From assembly GCF_900113415.1 (NCBI RefSeq), contig NZ_FOPH01000023.1:1-40157 (forward strand): a DNA stretch of 40,157 bases, read 5' to 3'. Origin of the DNA: Oribacterium sp. WCC10. Lineage in GTDB: Bacteria > Bacillota > Clostridia > Lachnospirales > Lachnospiraceae. A program made the position numbers and the translations under genes. Of this stretch, positions 8,991-17,406 are shown piece by piece; position 1 is the stretch's first letter; every line of letters begins with the position of its first letter. Under the pieces are notes generated by a model. The model was given only the letters and a program-made list of their open reading frames with translations. It did not search any database and was not told the DNA's origin.

Positions 8991-10080
8991 GGTAAAGAAT
9001 CTGACAAAAGAATATGATTCGGTTACTCCTATAAACGGGGTGAATCTGACCATAAATGACGGGGATGTGATTTCTGTCATCGGACCTTCGGGTACCGGAA
9101 AGTCGACATTGATCCGTTGCCTGAATCTCCTGGAGAAACCCTCTGAGGGGCAGATATTATTTAATGGTGAGGAGATTACGGCACCGGGCTATGACATCAG
9201 AAAAGCAAGGATGAAAATGGGCATGGTGTTTCAGTCTTTCAATCTCTTCGGACATCTTACGGTGATTGAAAATCTGATGCTGGCACCTATGGATCTTTTG
9301 GGGAAGAGCAGGCAGGAAGCCTATGACAAGGGAATGGAATTTCTGCGCCGTGTGGGAATGGCTGACAAGGCACTGAGTTATCCTGATGAGCTTTCAGGAG
9401 GACAGAAGCAGAGAGTTGCCATCGCAAGAACACTTTGTATGGATCCGGAGGTGATACTTCTGGATGAGCCCACCAGTGCTCTTGATCCCACCATGGTTTC
9501 TGAAGTTCAGGCTGTTATCAGGGATCTGTCAAAGAGTGGAAAGACCATGATGATAGTCACGCACGAGATGGATTTTGCCCGCGCCATAGCAAACAGAGTT
9601 TTGTATATGGACGAGGGAGGAATCTATGAAGAGGGTACTCCTGAAGAGATTTTCGAGCATCCGAAAAAGGAAAATACCAAAAGATTTATCAGAAGACTGA
9701 AGGTCTTCGAGGCGATAATCGACAGCAGGGATTATGACTTTATAAGCTTTGGAGTAGAGCTTGACAGATATCTCCTTCAGAATGATGTAAAGTCCTCCGG
9801 GAAAAACCGGATACGCCTCGCCATTGAGGAGACGGTGCAGCAAATACTCATTCCGAAGTATTCAAGCCCTGACATCCATGTGGCTGTGGAGTATTCCATG
9901 CAGGATAGCAGCACAGAAATCACCATTAGCTACAGTGGAGAAAAATTCGATATCAGAGATACCGGGAATGATCTGTCACTTTCAATGATTGAGAATGCAG
10001 CTGAAAAGATAGAATACAGCTTCCATGAAGGGGAAGAGCGGGCGAATGAGGTGAAGATCCGGGTGAAGAGGAACGTTTGA
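8983..10080 (+). CDS. amino-acid-type ABC ATPase with C-terminal GHKL/RsbW-like domain
   Basis: Residues 1-240 form a complete GlnQ/HisP-type ATPase: Walker A GPSGTGKST near 33, Q-loop VFQSFNLF, signature LSGGQKQRVAIARTL, Walker B VILLDEPTSALDP and the switch histidine in IVTHEMDFA. The usual protein ends near here. An extra 120 residues follow. They contain RLAIEETVQQIL, SYSGEKFDIRD and LSLSMIENAAEKIEY, in the order and spacing of the N-box, G1 and G2 regions of RsbW-type anti-sigma kinases (GHKL fold). The usual N-box asparagine appears to be Gln, so ATP binding by this domain is uncertain. It is translationally coupled to the upstream permease gene through an 8-bp overlap. The ABC call is firm; the extra domain is inference. 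Confidence 0.9.
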   Translation: MIEVKNLTKEYDSVTPINGVNLTINDGDVISVIGPSGTGKSTLIRCLNLLEKPSEGQILFNGEEITAPGYDIRKARMKMGMVFQSFNLFGHLTVIENLMLAPMDLLGKSRQEAYDKGMEFLRRVGMADKALSYPDELSGGQKQRVAIARTLCMDPEVILLDEPTSALDPTMVSEVQAVIRDLSKSGKTMMIVTHEMDFARAIANRVLYMDEGGIYEEGTPEEIFEHPKKENTKRFIRRLKVFEAIIDSRDYDFISFGVELDRYLLQNDVKSSGKNRIRLAIEETVQQILIPKYSSPDIHVAVEYSMQDSSTEITISYSGEKFDIRDTGNDLSLSMIENAAEKIEYSFHEGEERANEVKIRVKRNV

Positions 10081-10104
10081 ATAATTATTGAGGATGAGAC
10101 ATAT

Positions 10105-13100
10105 ATGAGATACAGCTTTGTACTTGCAGCAGATAAGAGCGGATCAGGTAAGACCACATTGACATGTGGTCTTATTAATGTTCTGAAAAAAAGAGAGGTT
10201 AAGGTGCAAAGTTTTAAGTGCGGGCCTGACTATATAGATCCGATGTTTCACAGGAAGGTACTTGGAGTGCCGGCGGCAAACCTTGACAGCTTTTTTGTTT
10301 CAAAGGAAATGCTTAGAACGCTTTATACCGAAAGAGCTGAGCAGGCCGACATTTCCGTGATTGAGGGTGTCATGGGATACTATGACGGGCTGGGCGGAGT
10401 TTCTGTTGAAGGCTCCACCTGGGAGATTGCCGATATCATCGACAGTCCCACAGTACTTGTGATGGATTGCAAGGGAGCAAGTGTTTCTATAGCGGCCATG
10501 ATAAGAGGGATGCTGGATTTTGGGAAGACTGTTACGGCAAGACAGACCGGATACAGGGATAATACATGTGAACATTTGCCGCAGGATGAAAGTCCGCTAT
10601 ATATAGATGACCGGAATGGTAATACAGGGTCATCCGGTGATGACCGTATGAATGATTCCGGAATCCGTGGAGTGATTCTTAACAGAGTATCACCGGTGTT
10701 TTATGAAAGGCTTAAGGGTGTAATCGAAGAGAATTGTCCTGAAATCAAGGTTCTCGGATATTTGCCTGAAATGAAGAATCTTGCAGTTCCGTCACGGCAC
10801 CTCGGGCTTATCGAACCGGGAGATATGGAAGATTTCAATTCATGGATTGAGGCTGTCAGTGATCAGATTGAGAAAACTGTGGATGTTGATGGGATTTTGG
10901 AGCTTGCCGGGACAACGAAATCCGGGAAGACTCATGTTAAGAAGATTTCTGAATTCAGAGACGGTTCTGTCGCATCAGAAATCAGCAGAAGTGTCGATAG
11001 TGATTTAAGTCGTTCTGATAATTCGTTCAGCATTCAATCTAAAGTCGGGTTTAATAATTACGAAAATCATGTTGATTTAAATGTTTATACTGACTTTATC
11101 AGAGGTTCCGAAATCAGGGCTGATCATATTTCAGATCTTAGAGTAAACAACAAAGTAAAACTCGGTATCGCAGAGGATGAAGCTTTCAATTTTTATTATC
11201 AGGAAAACCGGGAACTGCTGGAAAAGATGGGGGCAGAACTTGTTCCGTTCAGTCCGCTTCATGACGAAAAGCTGCCGGAGGATTTGGATGGAGTAATCAT
11301 AGGAGGCGGATATCCTGAGCTTTATGCAGAAAAGCTTTCCCAAAATGTTTCCATGAGAGAAGCTTTGGTCTCCTGTATAAAAGGCGGGATGCCTGTGATT
11401 GCAGAGTGCGGCGGTTATATGTATCTGAATAGTTCGATATGCACAGAAGATAGTTTGGAAACTGACAAAATCTGTCATAACGGTTCAATAAAATCCGGAT
11501 GTGAAAAAGATAAAAACAGGGGAAGTAATAAAAAAACTACAGAGAATACACATTTAGAATCACGGAAACAATTTGAGATGTGCGGAGTTTTTTCAGGAGA
11601 AGCAACGAAGAAGCAGAGACTCGTTCGATTTGGATATATTTCTGCGGAAACAAAATTACCGGGTTTATTTGGTGAAGCTGGGACAGTTCTCAAAGGTCAT
11701 GAATTTCACCGATACGATTGTGAATACAACGGGGATGGATTTGTACTTAGAAAACCCATGGATGTAAGTGTAAAAAACAGCTCAACCTCCGAGGGTAAAC
11801 AGCCGGTTTATGATGGCATGAAAAGCTCTCGTGGGAACACAAGCGAGTTTTATGAGAAATATAAAACTTCATCTAAACCGTATAATATTTCCGGTGGATA
11901 TGAGGGTATTTATTACAGTGAGACCATGTCCTGCGGATGGCCTCATTTTTACTATTACAGTAATCCGAAAGCGATTTTTAATTATATGAAATGTTGTGAG
12001 AGATATCATTTTGAGAAGGAAGCCCGGAAAAAATGGGATGGAATTGCGAAGCCTATCGACAGTCTCGGAATACTTGAAAAAGAAGTCATAAAGCTTTGCG
12101 GGATACAAAGAACCCTGACTCCCTCTATAGATAAAAAAGCTTTGGTGGTGCTTTGCGCGGATCATGGCTGTGTAAAGGAAGGAGTGAGTCAGACAGACAG
12201 TTCCGTAACAAGAAAAGTGGCGGACAGCTTCGCAAATGGCGAGACAACAACGGCTATTCTTGCAGAAACCAATGGTGTTGTTGTATATACCATCGATGTG
12301 GGGATGATCGGACCTAGGTATGTTGAAGAGATTGCTGAGACTAATGAAAAAAAACATAAAGCTTATTCATCGAAAAATGTTGAGGAAATATTAAACGATG
12401 AATCAAATAGTTATTCAGCAAAACTTTCAGCAGGCAGAGTCAATGACAGGCGTCTTCAGGATGGCAGTGGAAACATAGCAGTTGAGGCTGCCATGAGCCG
12501 GGAGATCGGTGAAAAAGCATTGAACCTTGGCATGGATATCGTCAAAGAACTTAAGGAAGCAGGTTACCGTATCATTTGCACAGGAGAAATGGGGATCGGC
12601 AATACCACTCCGACGGCAGCATTACTTGCCTATTTCATGGGAAATAATGCTGAAGATGCTGTAGGGTACGGCGCAGGTCTCAGTGAAGAAGGGCTCAGGA
12701 GAAAACAGGATGTGGTAAGACGGGCACTGAAGAGACTGAAAAATGTGTTAGGGCAGGAAGAGAATGGAGATGAATCAGTAGAGAAAACAAAGGCCGATGT
12801 TTCTGAGAGAAAAGTCAAAACCGTTTCTGCAGTAACAGCCAAGGAAGCCCTGTACCAAATCGGAGGATTGGAAATAGCTGTCATGGCCGGAATGTTCCTG
12901 GGGGGCATCAGATATGAAGTTCCAGTGGTGATTGACGGTATCATTTCCACTGCAGCTGCACTCAGTGCATTTATGATGGATGAAAGAGTCAGTGAGTATA
13001 CATTGGCATCCCATATATCAAAGGAAAAGCTTGCCAGAAAAGCTCTCGAAAAGATGGGGCTTCGTGCCATAATCGATGCGGAAATGTCTCTCGGAGAGGG

Positions 13101-13212
13101 ATCCGGCGCAGTGCTTCTGATGCCCATTCTTTCTTCAGCGGTGGAGGTCTTCAATCGGATGGGTACGTTTAATGATATGAAGGTAGAGGCATATCACAGA
13201 TTTGAGAAATGA
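10105..13212 (+). CDS. cobB-cobT: fusion of cobyrinate a,c-diamide synthase (CobB/CbiA) and nicotinate-nucleotide:DMB phosphoribosyltransferase (CobT)
   Basis: The 1035-residue protein carries two enzymes. Residues 1 to about 640 are CbiA/CobB, which amidates carboxylates a and c: P-loop DKSGSGKTT, FKCGPDYIDPMFH, VMGYYDG, then a class-I glutamine amidotransferase with IIGGGYPELY and the catalytic-cysteine motif AECGGYMYL, ending with GWPHFYYYSNP. From about 645 the rest is CobT, which makes alpha-ribazole phosphate: ADHGCVKEGVSQ, GEMGIGNTTPTAA, VGYGAGLSEEGL, PVVIDGIIST and a C-terminal AEMSLGEGSGAVL holding the glutamate known to be catalytic in CobT. No stop or restart occurs between the halves. 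Several hydrophilic low-complexity inserts are present (roughly 150-190, 450-490, 555-590, 740-790, 880-910). The two steps are not consecutive in the pathway. Confidence 0.9.
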   Translation: MRYSFVLAADKSGSGKTTLTCGLINVLKKREVKVQSFKCGPDYIDPMFHRKVLGVPAANLDSFFVSKEMLRTLYTERAEQADISVIEGVMGYYDGLGGVSVEGSTWEIADIIDSPTVLVMDCKGASVSIAAMIRGMLDFGKTVTARQTGYRDNTCEHLPQDESPLYIDDRNGNTGSSGDDRMNDSGIRGVILNRVSPVFYERLKGVIEENCPEIKVLGYLPEMKNLAVPSRHLGLIEPGDMEDFNSWIEAVSDQIEKTVDVDGILELAGTTKSGKTHVKKISEFRDGSVASEISRSVDSDLSRSDNSFSIQSKVGFNNYENHVDLNVYTDFIRGSEIRADHISDLRVNNKVKLGIAEDEAFNFYYQENRELLEKMGAELVPFSPLHDEKLPEDLDGVIIGGGYPELYAEKLSQNVSMREALVSCIKGGMPVIAECGGYMYLNSSICTEDSLETDKICHNGSIKSGCEKDKNRGSNKKTTENTHLESRKQFEMCGVFSGEATKKQRLVRFGYISAETKLPGLFGEAGTVLKGHEFHRYDCEYNGDGFVLRKPMDVSVKNSSTSEGKQPVYDGMKSSRGNTSEFYEKYKTSSKPYNISGGYEGIYYSETMSCGWPHFYYYSNPKAIFNYMKCCERYHFEKEARKKWDGIAKPIDSLGILEKEVIKLCGIQRTLTPSIDKKALVVLCADHGCVKEGVSQTDSSVTRKVADSFANGETTTAILAETNGVVVYTIDVGMIGPRYVEEIAETNEKKHKAYSSKNVEEILNDESNSYSAKLSAGRVNDRRLQDGSGNIAVEAAMSREIGEKALNLGMDIVKELKEAGYRIICTGEMGIGNTTPTAALLAYFMGNNAEDAVGYGAGLSEEGLRRKQDVVRRALKRLKNVLGQEENGDESVEKTKADVSERKVKTVSAVTAKEALYQIGGLEIAVMAGMFLGGIRYEVPVVIDGIISTAAALSAFMMDERVSEYTLASHISKEKLARKALEKMGLRAIIDAEMSLGEGSGAVLLMPILSSAVEVFNRMGTFNDMKVEAYHRFEK

Positions 13213-13240
13213 TGTGAAAAAACAAGGAGGCTAAGTGATT

Positions 13241-13909
13241 ATGTATTGTCTGGTGACCGGAGGTGCCGGATCGGGGAAATCTGAATATGCTGAATCGCTG
13301 GCGCTTTCTTTGGCAGACAGTTCTGAGCGTCTATTCTACATTGCCACTATGTACCCGTACGATGATGAAGAAACGAAAAAGCGGATTGAGAGGCATAAAA
13401 GTTTACGGGCAGGCAAGGGCTTCATCACAATCGAGAGACCTTTTGAGATAGCGAGGGCTTTGGATGAGATAAAAAGCATTAAAAAAGAAACGGACTGTCC
13501 GACAGCCGGAGAGAAGAAAGTGAGAGATGAAATACAGAATGAGTGCTACAATACGGTAGAGCTAAACTGTGGTACGGACCAAAGAAAAAAGTATGAGGTT
13601 ACTTCGGATCATGAGAATGATGAATTAAAAGATGCTGTTGTTCTTCTTGAAGATCTAACAAATCTTTATGCCAATGAGTGCTTCCAAACCAATGGCCACC
13701 CTCATGAAATCGCGGCGCCGCTGAGAGAGATTGCCGATAATGTCAAAGCCCTTATCGTTGTAAGCAATGAACTCTACTGCGACGGAATTCAGTATCCGGA
13801 AGAGACCATGGGATTTCTGAGGGAGCTGGCCCTGATAAATCGTGACATTGCAAAGGATGCGGATAAGGTCATTGAGGTGGTAGCAGGTATCCCGGCAGTT
13901 GTGAAGTAA
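13241..13909 (+). CDS. cobU: adenosylcobinamide kinase / adenosylcobinamide-phosphate guanylyltransferase (CobU)
   Basis: CobU phosphorylates adenosylcobinamide and then transfers GMP, activating it for CobS. The N-terminus MYCLVTGGAGSGKSEYAE has an intact P-loop, and KRIERHKSLRAG with TIERPFE matches the region holding the guanylylated histidine. VVLLEDLTNLYANE and VVSNELYCDGIQYPEE correspond to later family motifs, ending with VVAGIPAVVK. At 222 residues it is longer than usual (about 180) owing to a charged insert near residues 83-130. I use the ATG at 13241, 10 bases after AAGGAGG; a GTG at 13235 is the alternative. The stretch after VVSNE departs from the family's VGxGIVP consensus, which the second homologue at 18169 retains. 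Confidence 0.9.
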   Translation: MYCLVTGGAGSGKSEYAESLALSLADSSERLFYIATMYPYDDEETKKRIERHKSLRAGKGFITIERPFEIARALDEIKSIKKETDCPTAGEKKVRDEIQNECYNTVELNCGTDQRKKYEVTSDHENDELKDAVVLLEDLTNLYANECFQTNGHPHEIAAPLREIADNVKALIVVSNELYCDGIQYPEETMGFLRELALINRDIAKDADKVIEVVAGIPAVVK

Positions 13910-13964
13910 AGCTCCATGTGAATACTACTGAATTTTGATTCGATGCAGAGGGAGATTAAGTTAA

Positions 13965-15359
13965 ATGAAAGATATGATTCCCGAGAGAATACTATTATAT
14001 GACATTATCGCAGAATTATGTTCTTATCTTGTGGAGACTGTCGGTAAAGATCATCTTATTTTATTTAAAAGTCTCTCTGATAAAGAGTTAAGAAATATTG
14101 ATGATCGCATTCAGGAAAACACTTATCTGAGTCTAAGTGAAAAAGGTATGTATTTTCCGGTTTTTGAGCCGGATCTCAATCCTGAATATATTGGAAAACT
14201 TCGTGCTTTTAAAGAAAAAATATGCAGTGAGAATGATAAAAACAGCGTTGTAAGACTGTTGCAGGCACTGGATGAAACAGTTTCGGTTCTTTTGTATGAT
14301 GAACGTGAGATACTTGAAGGAAATAAGGTTTCAAGTGAGATCAATACAAACAGATCTACCACGGGAATCTCATTGTTTCCCAAGATGAATTGCGTATGGT
14401 CAAGAAAAAACAGACAGACATTTTCATATAAACGTATAGACAGCTATCTCAGATATCTTCTGGTTGTAGAAGATATTCCGGGTATAGAAGCAGAGCATAT
14501 ATTTATTAAAAGAGGTTCGTTTCCTGTATTTGATAAAACCAAAAAGATTAATGTCGCGGCTACTCCGCTTAGTGCAAAAACAAATTTTGAATACAGATAT
14601 CAGAATTCAGGTGATTATCAGGTATTCGGCATTAAATATAATGAGTCTCGTATAGAACGTGATAATGCTTTGGTATGGGAGAAGATCAAAGAAGCGGGGA
14701 AACACGGTAGTGAGATTATAGTATTCCCTGAGATGCTTGGAAATCCTTTGATGGAGACTTACATTCAGGAGAAATTATGTTCACTGGATAATGAACAAAG
14801 AAAACAGATACCTTCGCTTATTGTATTACCATCATGTAGTGTGGAGGGGATTAATTATTCTGCGGTTCTGGACAGAAACGGGAATGAATTAACGAGACAA
14901 TGCAAGCAGTATCCTTTTTTTCGCAAGACTAAACAGGGTGAATACAGAGAGCATCTTAGAAGCAATAATAAGGTAACTGTTTTTCATTATGAAGGTATAG
15001 GACGTTTTGCTGTTATGATATGTAAGGATTTCCTTACCAATGAATACATGGAACGTATAATGCGCGGATGTATGCTTACAATGATTATATCTCCGGCGTA
15101 TTCAACGGGTTCTTATGATTTCAAATTGTCTCTGGATCTTTGCGCACATGATGATTGTAATGTCATCTGGGTCAATTCCTGTGCGGCACTTATCCCGGGC
15201 AAAGAAGATAATTTCGAAAATATCGGATATATCAGAAAACGAATAAACAGATATCAGAGTGAAGAAGAAGCTACCTATCGGATGAAATCCTGCAGGAAAC
15301 TGCTGATGGGTGGATGCGATCATAATTGCATTTATTATGACAGCTTTGGTTCGATATAA
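13965..15359 (+). CDS. nitrilase-superfamily (CN hydrolase-like) protein with unknown N-terminal region
   Basis: The C-terminal half (about residues 220-430 of 464) reads as a carbon-nitrogen hydrolase fold: VFGIKYNESRIERDN, IIVFPEMLGNP with the candidate catalytic Glu, FFRKTKQGEYRE with the candidate Lys, and FAVMICKDFL with the candidate Cys. That E-K-C order matches the nitrilase triad. The first 200 residues match nothing I know and contain no clear transmembrane segment. The gene is visibly richer in A and T than the cob genes around it, which hints at a separate origin. It lies 55 bp after cobU and is the last plus-strand gene before the Nudix gene on the opposite strand. Amide hydrolysis or transfer is the likely chemistry; the substrate is unknown. 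Confidence 0.72.
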   Translation: MKDMIPERILLYDIIAELCSYLVETVGKDHLILFKSLSDKELRNIDDRIQENTYLSLSEKGMYFPVFEPDLNPEYIGKLRAFKEKICSENDKNSVVRLLQALDETVSVLLYDEREILEGNKVSSEINTNRSTTGISLFPKMNCVWSRKNRQTFSYKRIDSYLRYLLVVEDIPGIEAEHIFIKRGSFPVFDKTKKINVAATPLSAKTNFEYRYQNSGDYQVFGIKYNESRIERDNALVWEKIKEAGKHGSEIIVFPEMLGNPLMETYIQEKLCSLDNEQRKQIPSLIVLPSCSVEGINYSAVLDRNGNELTRQCKQYPFFRKTKQGEYREHLRSNNKVTVFHYEGIGRFAVMICKDFLTNEYMERIMRGCMLTMIISPAYSTGSYDFKLSLDLCAHDDCNVIWVNSCAALIPGKEDNFENIGYIRKRINRYQSEEEATYRMKSCRKLLMGGCDHNCIYYDSFGSI

Positions 15360-15401
15360 AAATCGCCCGTTAAGAAGGATTCAAGACCTTCTGGCGGGCG
15401 A
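15357..15401 (-). terminator. rho-independent terminator of the Nudix gene
   Basis: CGCCCG (15364-15369) pairs with CGGGCG (15395-15400) and AGAAGG (15373-15378) with CCTTCT (15387-15392). Read on the minus strand the hairpin is followed by ATTTTTATA, a proper T-run. Its 3' end overlaps the nitrilase-like gene's stop codon. On the plus strand the hairpin is followed by A residues, so termination there is unlikely. Confidence 0.75.
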
Positions 15402-15426
15402 AAAATATGTGGTGTAATGCTGAACA

Positions 15427-16047
15427 CTATCTCAGATTTCCGGTTCCGAAATCTTCCTGATGTTCATAGAATCTGTCTAATGACAAATCTCCGTAAACCC
15501 AGAGGAAACAGAAGAGTTGAGCTCTGGCTGACATCTTTGCGGTTTTGAGAAGTTCCTTGACTTCATTTTTGGTCAGCCACATAGCCTGAATTTCTTCAAA
15601 GCTGGAATTGCTTTCCTGAATATCACCATCAACTATGGCGATAACGCAGGAAGAGGATTCATTGGAGAGACCGACAGAATTAAAGCTGCTCTTTAATCGC
15701 ACAATACGTTTTACGAAGTGGAGACCGGTTTCTTCCATCAGTTCTCTTTTAGCGGCTTCAGTAGGTGTCTCGCCTTCATCAATGAGACCTGACGGGAAAT
15801 TGTATACCCAGTCACCAACAGCCATCTGATACTCTTTGTTAAGAAGAATACGATTGTGGTTACGGGAAAGACCGATTATAGAAACAGTCTTACTTCCCCA
15901 ATCGGAAAGCTCTTCCAATGAGGTGATATTCGGATTACGGCTAACGATCTCATAGGTCTTCTCTTTATGATCGTTGGTTTCATACAGGACATCATACCTG
16001 TGAATAAAGTTTCCGCTTTCGATGCGCTTAATGCCTTTAAACTCCAT
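15427..16047 (-). CDS. Nudix hydrolase, ADP-ribose pyrophosphatase type
   Basis: The 206-residue protein carries a textbook Nudix box, GX5EX7REUXEEXGU, from GLIDEGETP through KRELMEETGL near residues 90-112. The family cleaves nucleoside diphosphates linked to another moiety. The N-terminal beta-rich part (YDVLYETNDHKEKTYEIVSR) and the position of the box resemble ADP-ribose or nucleotide-sugar pyrophosphatases, although the exact substrate cannot be read from sequence. GGGAGGG lies 8 bases upstream of the ATG. It is the only minus-strand gene inside the B12 locus and has its own terminator. Confidence 0.87.
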   Translation of the reverse strand: MEFKGIKRIESGNFIHRYDVLYETNDHKEKTYEIVSRNPNITSLEELSDWGSKTVSIIGLSRNHNRILLNKEYQMAVGDWVYNFPSGLIDEGETPTEAAKRELMEETGLHFVKRIVRLKSSFNSVGLSNESSSCVIAIVDGDIQESNSSFEEIQAMWLTKNEVKELLKTAKMSARAQLFCFLWVYGDLSLDRFYEHQEDFGTGNLR

Positions 16048-16306
16048 ACTAAACCCTCCCTCTTATTTCGGGATGCCAGCCCGTTGTTTTTTATTTTGAA
16101 AAGGACTGACTCATCCGCGTTATGGTGTAAGTGCCTGAATTACTGTCACTCACTGTTGATTTGCAGCACGAACACGTCATTTTCAGGTGTGCTGCCATTA
16201 TTCAGTTTTCAATAATCACGAATCCTTATGATAACGCTGATCAAAGCGTTTTCCCGGCCGGACTTTCTATATACTGCATCAATTTCTTTGAAAATCCGTA
16301 CACGAC
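16048..16306. other. gap upstream of the cobS promoter; possible worn hairpin repeat
   Basis: This gap holds no credible gene. A stretch at about 16130-16196 keeps CACTCACTG and then GCAGCACGAACACGTCATT, in the same order as the minus-strand reading of the intergenic hairpin repeats. It may be a degraded copy; similarity is too low to be sure. Confidence 0.3.
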
Positions 16307-16335
16307 TTGGACTTATTCTTCTTAATATATATAAT
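16307..16335 (+). promoter_or_regulatory. cobS: sigma-70-type promoter for cobS
   Basis: TTGGAC (16307-16312) and a perfect TATAAT (16330-16335) are separated by 17 bp. Transcription should start near 16342, leaving a leader of about 80 nt before cobS. Confidence 0.75.
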
Positions 16336-16350
16336 AAACGCATATGACTT

Positions 16351-16380
16351 AAAAATATACAGTTCATCTGTATTTTTTAT
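16351..16380 (+). promoter_or_regulatory. small hairpin with T-run in the cobS leader
   Basis: ATACAG (16357-16362) pairs with CTGTAT (16368-16373) around a 5-base loop and is followed by a T-run. An upstream A-run could extend the stem. It resembles a weak terminator or attenuator just inside the transcript. The stem is short and AT-rich, so a regulatory role is speculative. Confidence 0.3.
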
Positions 16381-16423
16381 CTGTAATAGAAGGAATACAT
16401 GCGTTTATATAGGAGAACTTACA

Positions 16424-17212
16424 ATGATAGATTCTTTCATTATCGCATTTTCAACATATTCAAGGATTCCCATGCCTAAGGCGGATTGGAATGAGAAGAG
16501 TATGAAGTATGCCATGAGCTTTTTTCCAATGGTGGGAATAGTCATTGCCGTAATTGAACTTTTTATATGGTGGACGGCCATGAACATCCAAACTTATAAC
16601 ATGATTACGGCATTTTTTTTGATGCTGGCTCCCATTGCTGTAACCGGGGGGATACATCTGGACGGGCTCTTTGACACAGAAGATGCACTTCACAGTTACG
16701 GTGACAGGGAGAAGAAGCTTTCCATATTGAAGGATCCGCATATAGGAGCCTTCGCTGTGATTTACGGGGTAATGTATATTCTCGGGGGATATTCGCTTGC
16801 AACTGAGATGGATATAGAGGCACTGCTTTCTGTGTGCTTCGGTTTTGTCATTTCGAGAGAGTTAAGCGGACTTAGTGTTGTCTGCTTTCCGAAAGCGAAA
16901 AAGGACGGCATGGTCAGTTCATTTTCTGAGAGTGCAGACAGTAAGGTGAAAAATGTTCTTTTGGCAGAACTTGCAGTGACGGTTATCTGTATGTTTTCGG
17001 TGTTCATATACGGGAAGATAGAACTTGTGTATCCGGCAGTGACATTGGCTGCAGCAGCAGTTTCATTCTTTAGATACAGGTACAGGATAGTTCCTGAGTT
17101 CGGAGGAACCACAGGGGATCTCTGCGGATATTTTCTTTGTAACTGTGAGTTTTTGATATTATTTGCCAATATTCTGATAATAAAAATACTTGAAATGAGG
17201 GTATTTCCTTAG
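16424..17212 (+). CDS. cobS: adenosylcobinamide-GDP ribazoletransferase (cobalamin 5'-phosphate synthase, CobS)
   Basis: CobS is the membrane enzyme that joins adenosylcobinamide-GDP to alpha-ribazole or its phosphate. I start it at 16424, where AGGAGA lies 8 bases upstream and the product begins MIDSFIIAFSTYSRIPMPK, the usual family N-terminus. The hallmark GGIHLDGLFDTEDALHSYGD with KLSILKDPHIGAFAV is at about residues 65-105. Several hydrophobic membrane segments follow, and EFGGTTGDLCGY lies near the C-terminus. At 262 residues the length is normal and the protein lacks the long inserts seen in the soluble B12 enzymes here. It has its own promoter after the Nudix gene. Confidence 0.93.
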   Translation: MIDSFIIAFSTYSRIPMPKADWNEKSMKYAMSFFPMVGIVIAVIELFIWWTAMNIQTYNMITAFFLMLAPIAVTGGIHLDGLFDTEDALHSYGDREKKLSILKDPHIGAFAVIYGVMYILGGYSLATEMDIEALLSVCFGFVISRELSGLSVVCFPKAKKDGMVSSFSESADSKVKNVLLAELAVTVICMFSVFIYGKIELVYPAVTLAAAAVSFFRYRYRIVPEFGGTTGDLCGYFLCNCEFLILFANILIIKILEMRVFP

Positions 17213-17264
17213 CGTGGAAACAATGAAAGATATGCTGAATTAAGTGCAGAGTTGATCATATTGA

Positions 17265-17339
17265 CAGCAGCACATTGCACACGAATGTGTGCGTTAGCGC
17301 TAATCAGTGAGTGGCAAATACTTTTGACACTCACGTCAT
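17265..17339 (+). repeat. intergenic hairpin repeat, copy B (reference short form)
   Basis: This is the clearest short copy. Hairpin 1 is GCACAC (17277-17282) / GTGTGC (17287-17292) with loop GAAT. Hairpin 2 is GTGAGTG (17307-17313) / CACTCAC (17328-17334) with a 14-base loop GCAAATACTTTTGA. The copy starts with CAGCAGCACATTG and ends near ACGTCAT. It lies between cobS and the TraX-like gene. Confidence 0.9.
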
Positions 17340-17406
17340 TGACATCTGTATGGCATAAATCTTGGATAAATAACAGTGTTAAACAGGAGATGAGGGGATA
17401 TTATTT

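Noticed and set aside
15364-15400. Terminator for the plus-strand nitrilase-like gene
   Set aside because: On the plus strand the hairpin is followed by A residues; the T-run is on the minus strand only.
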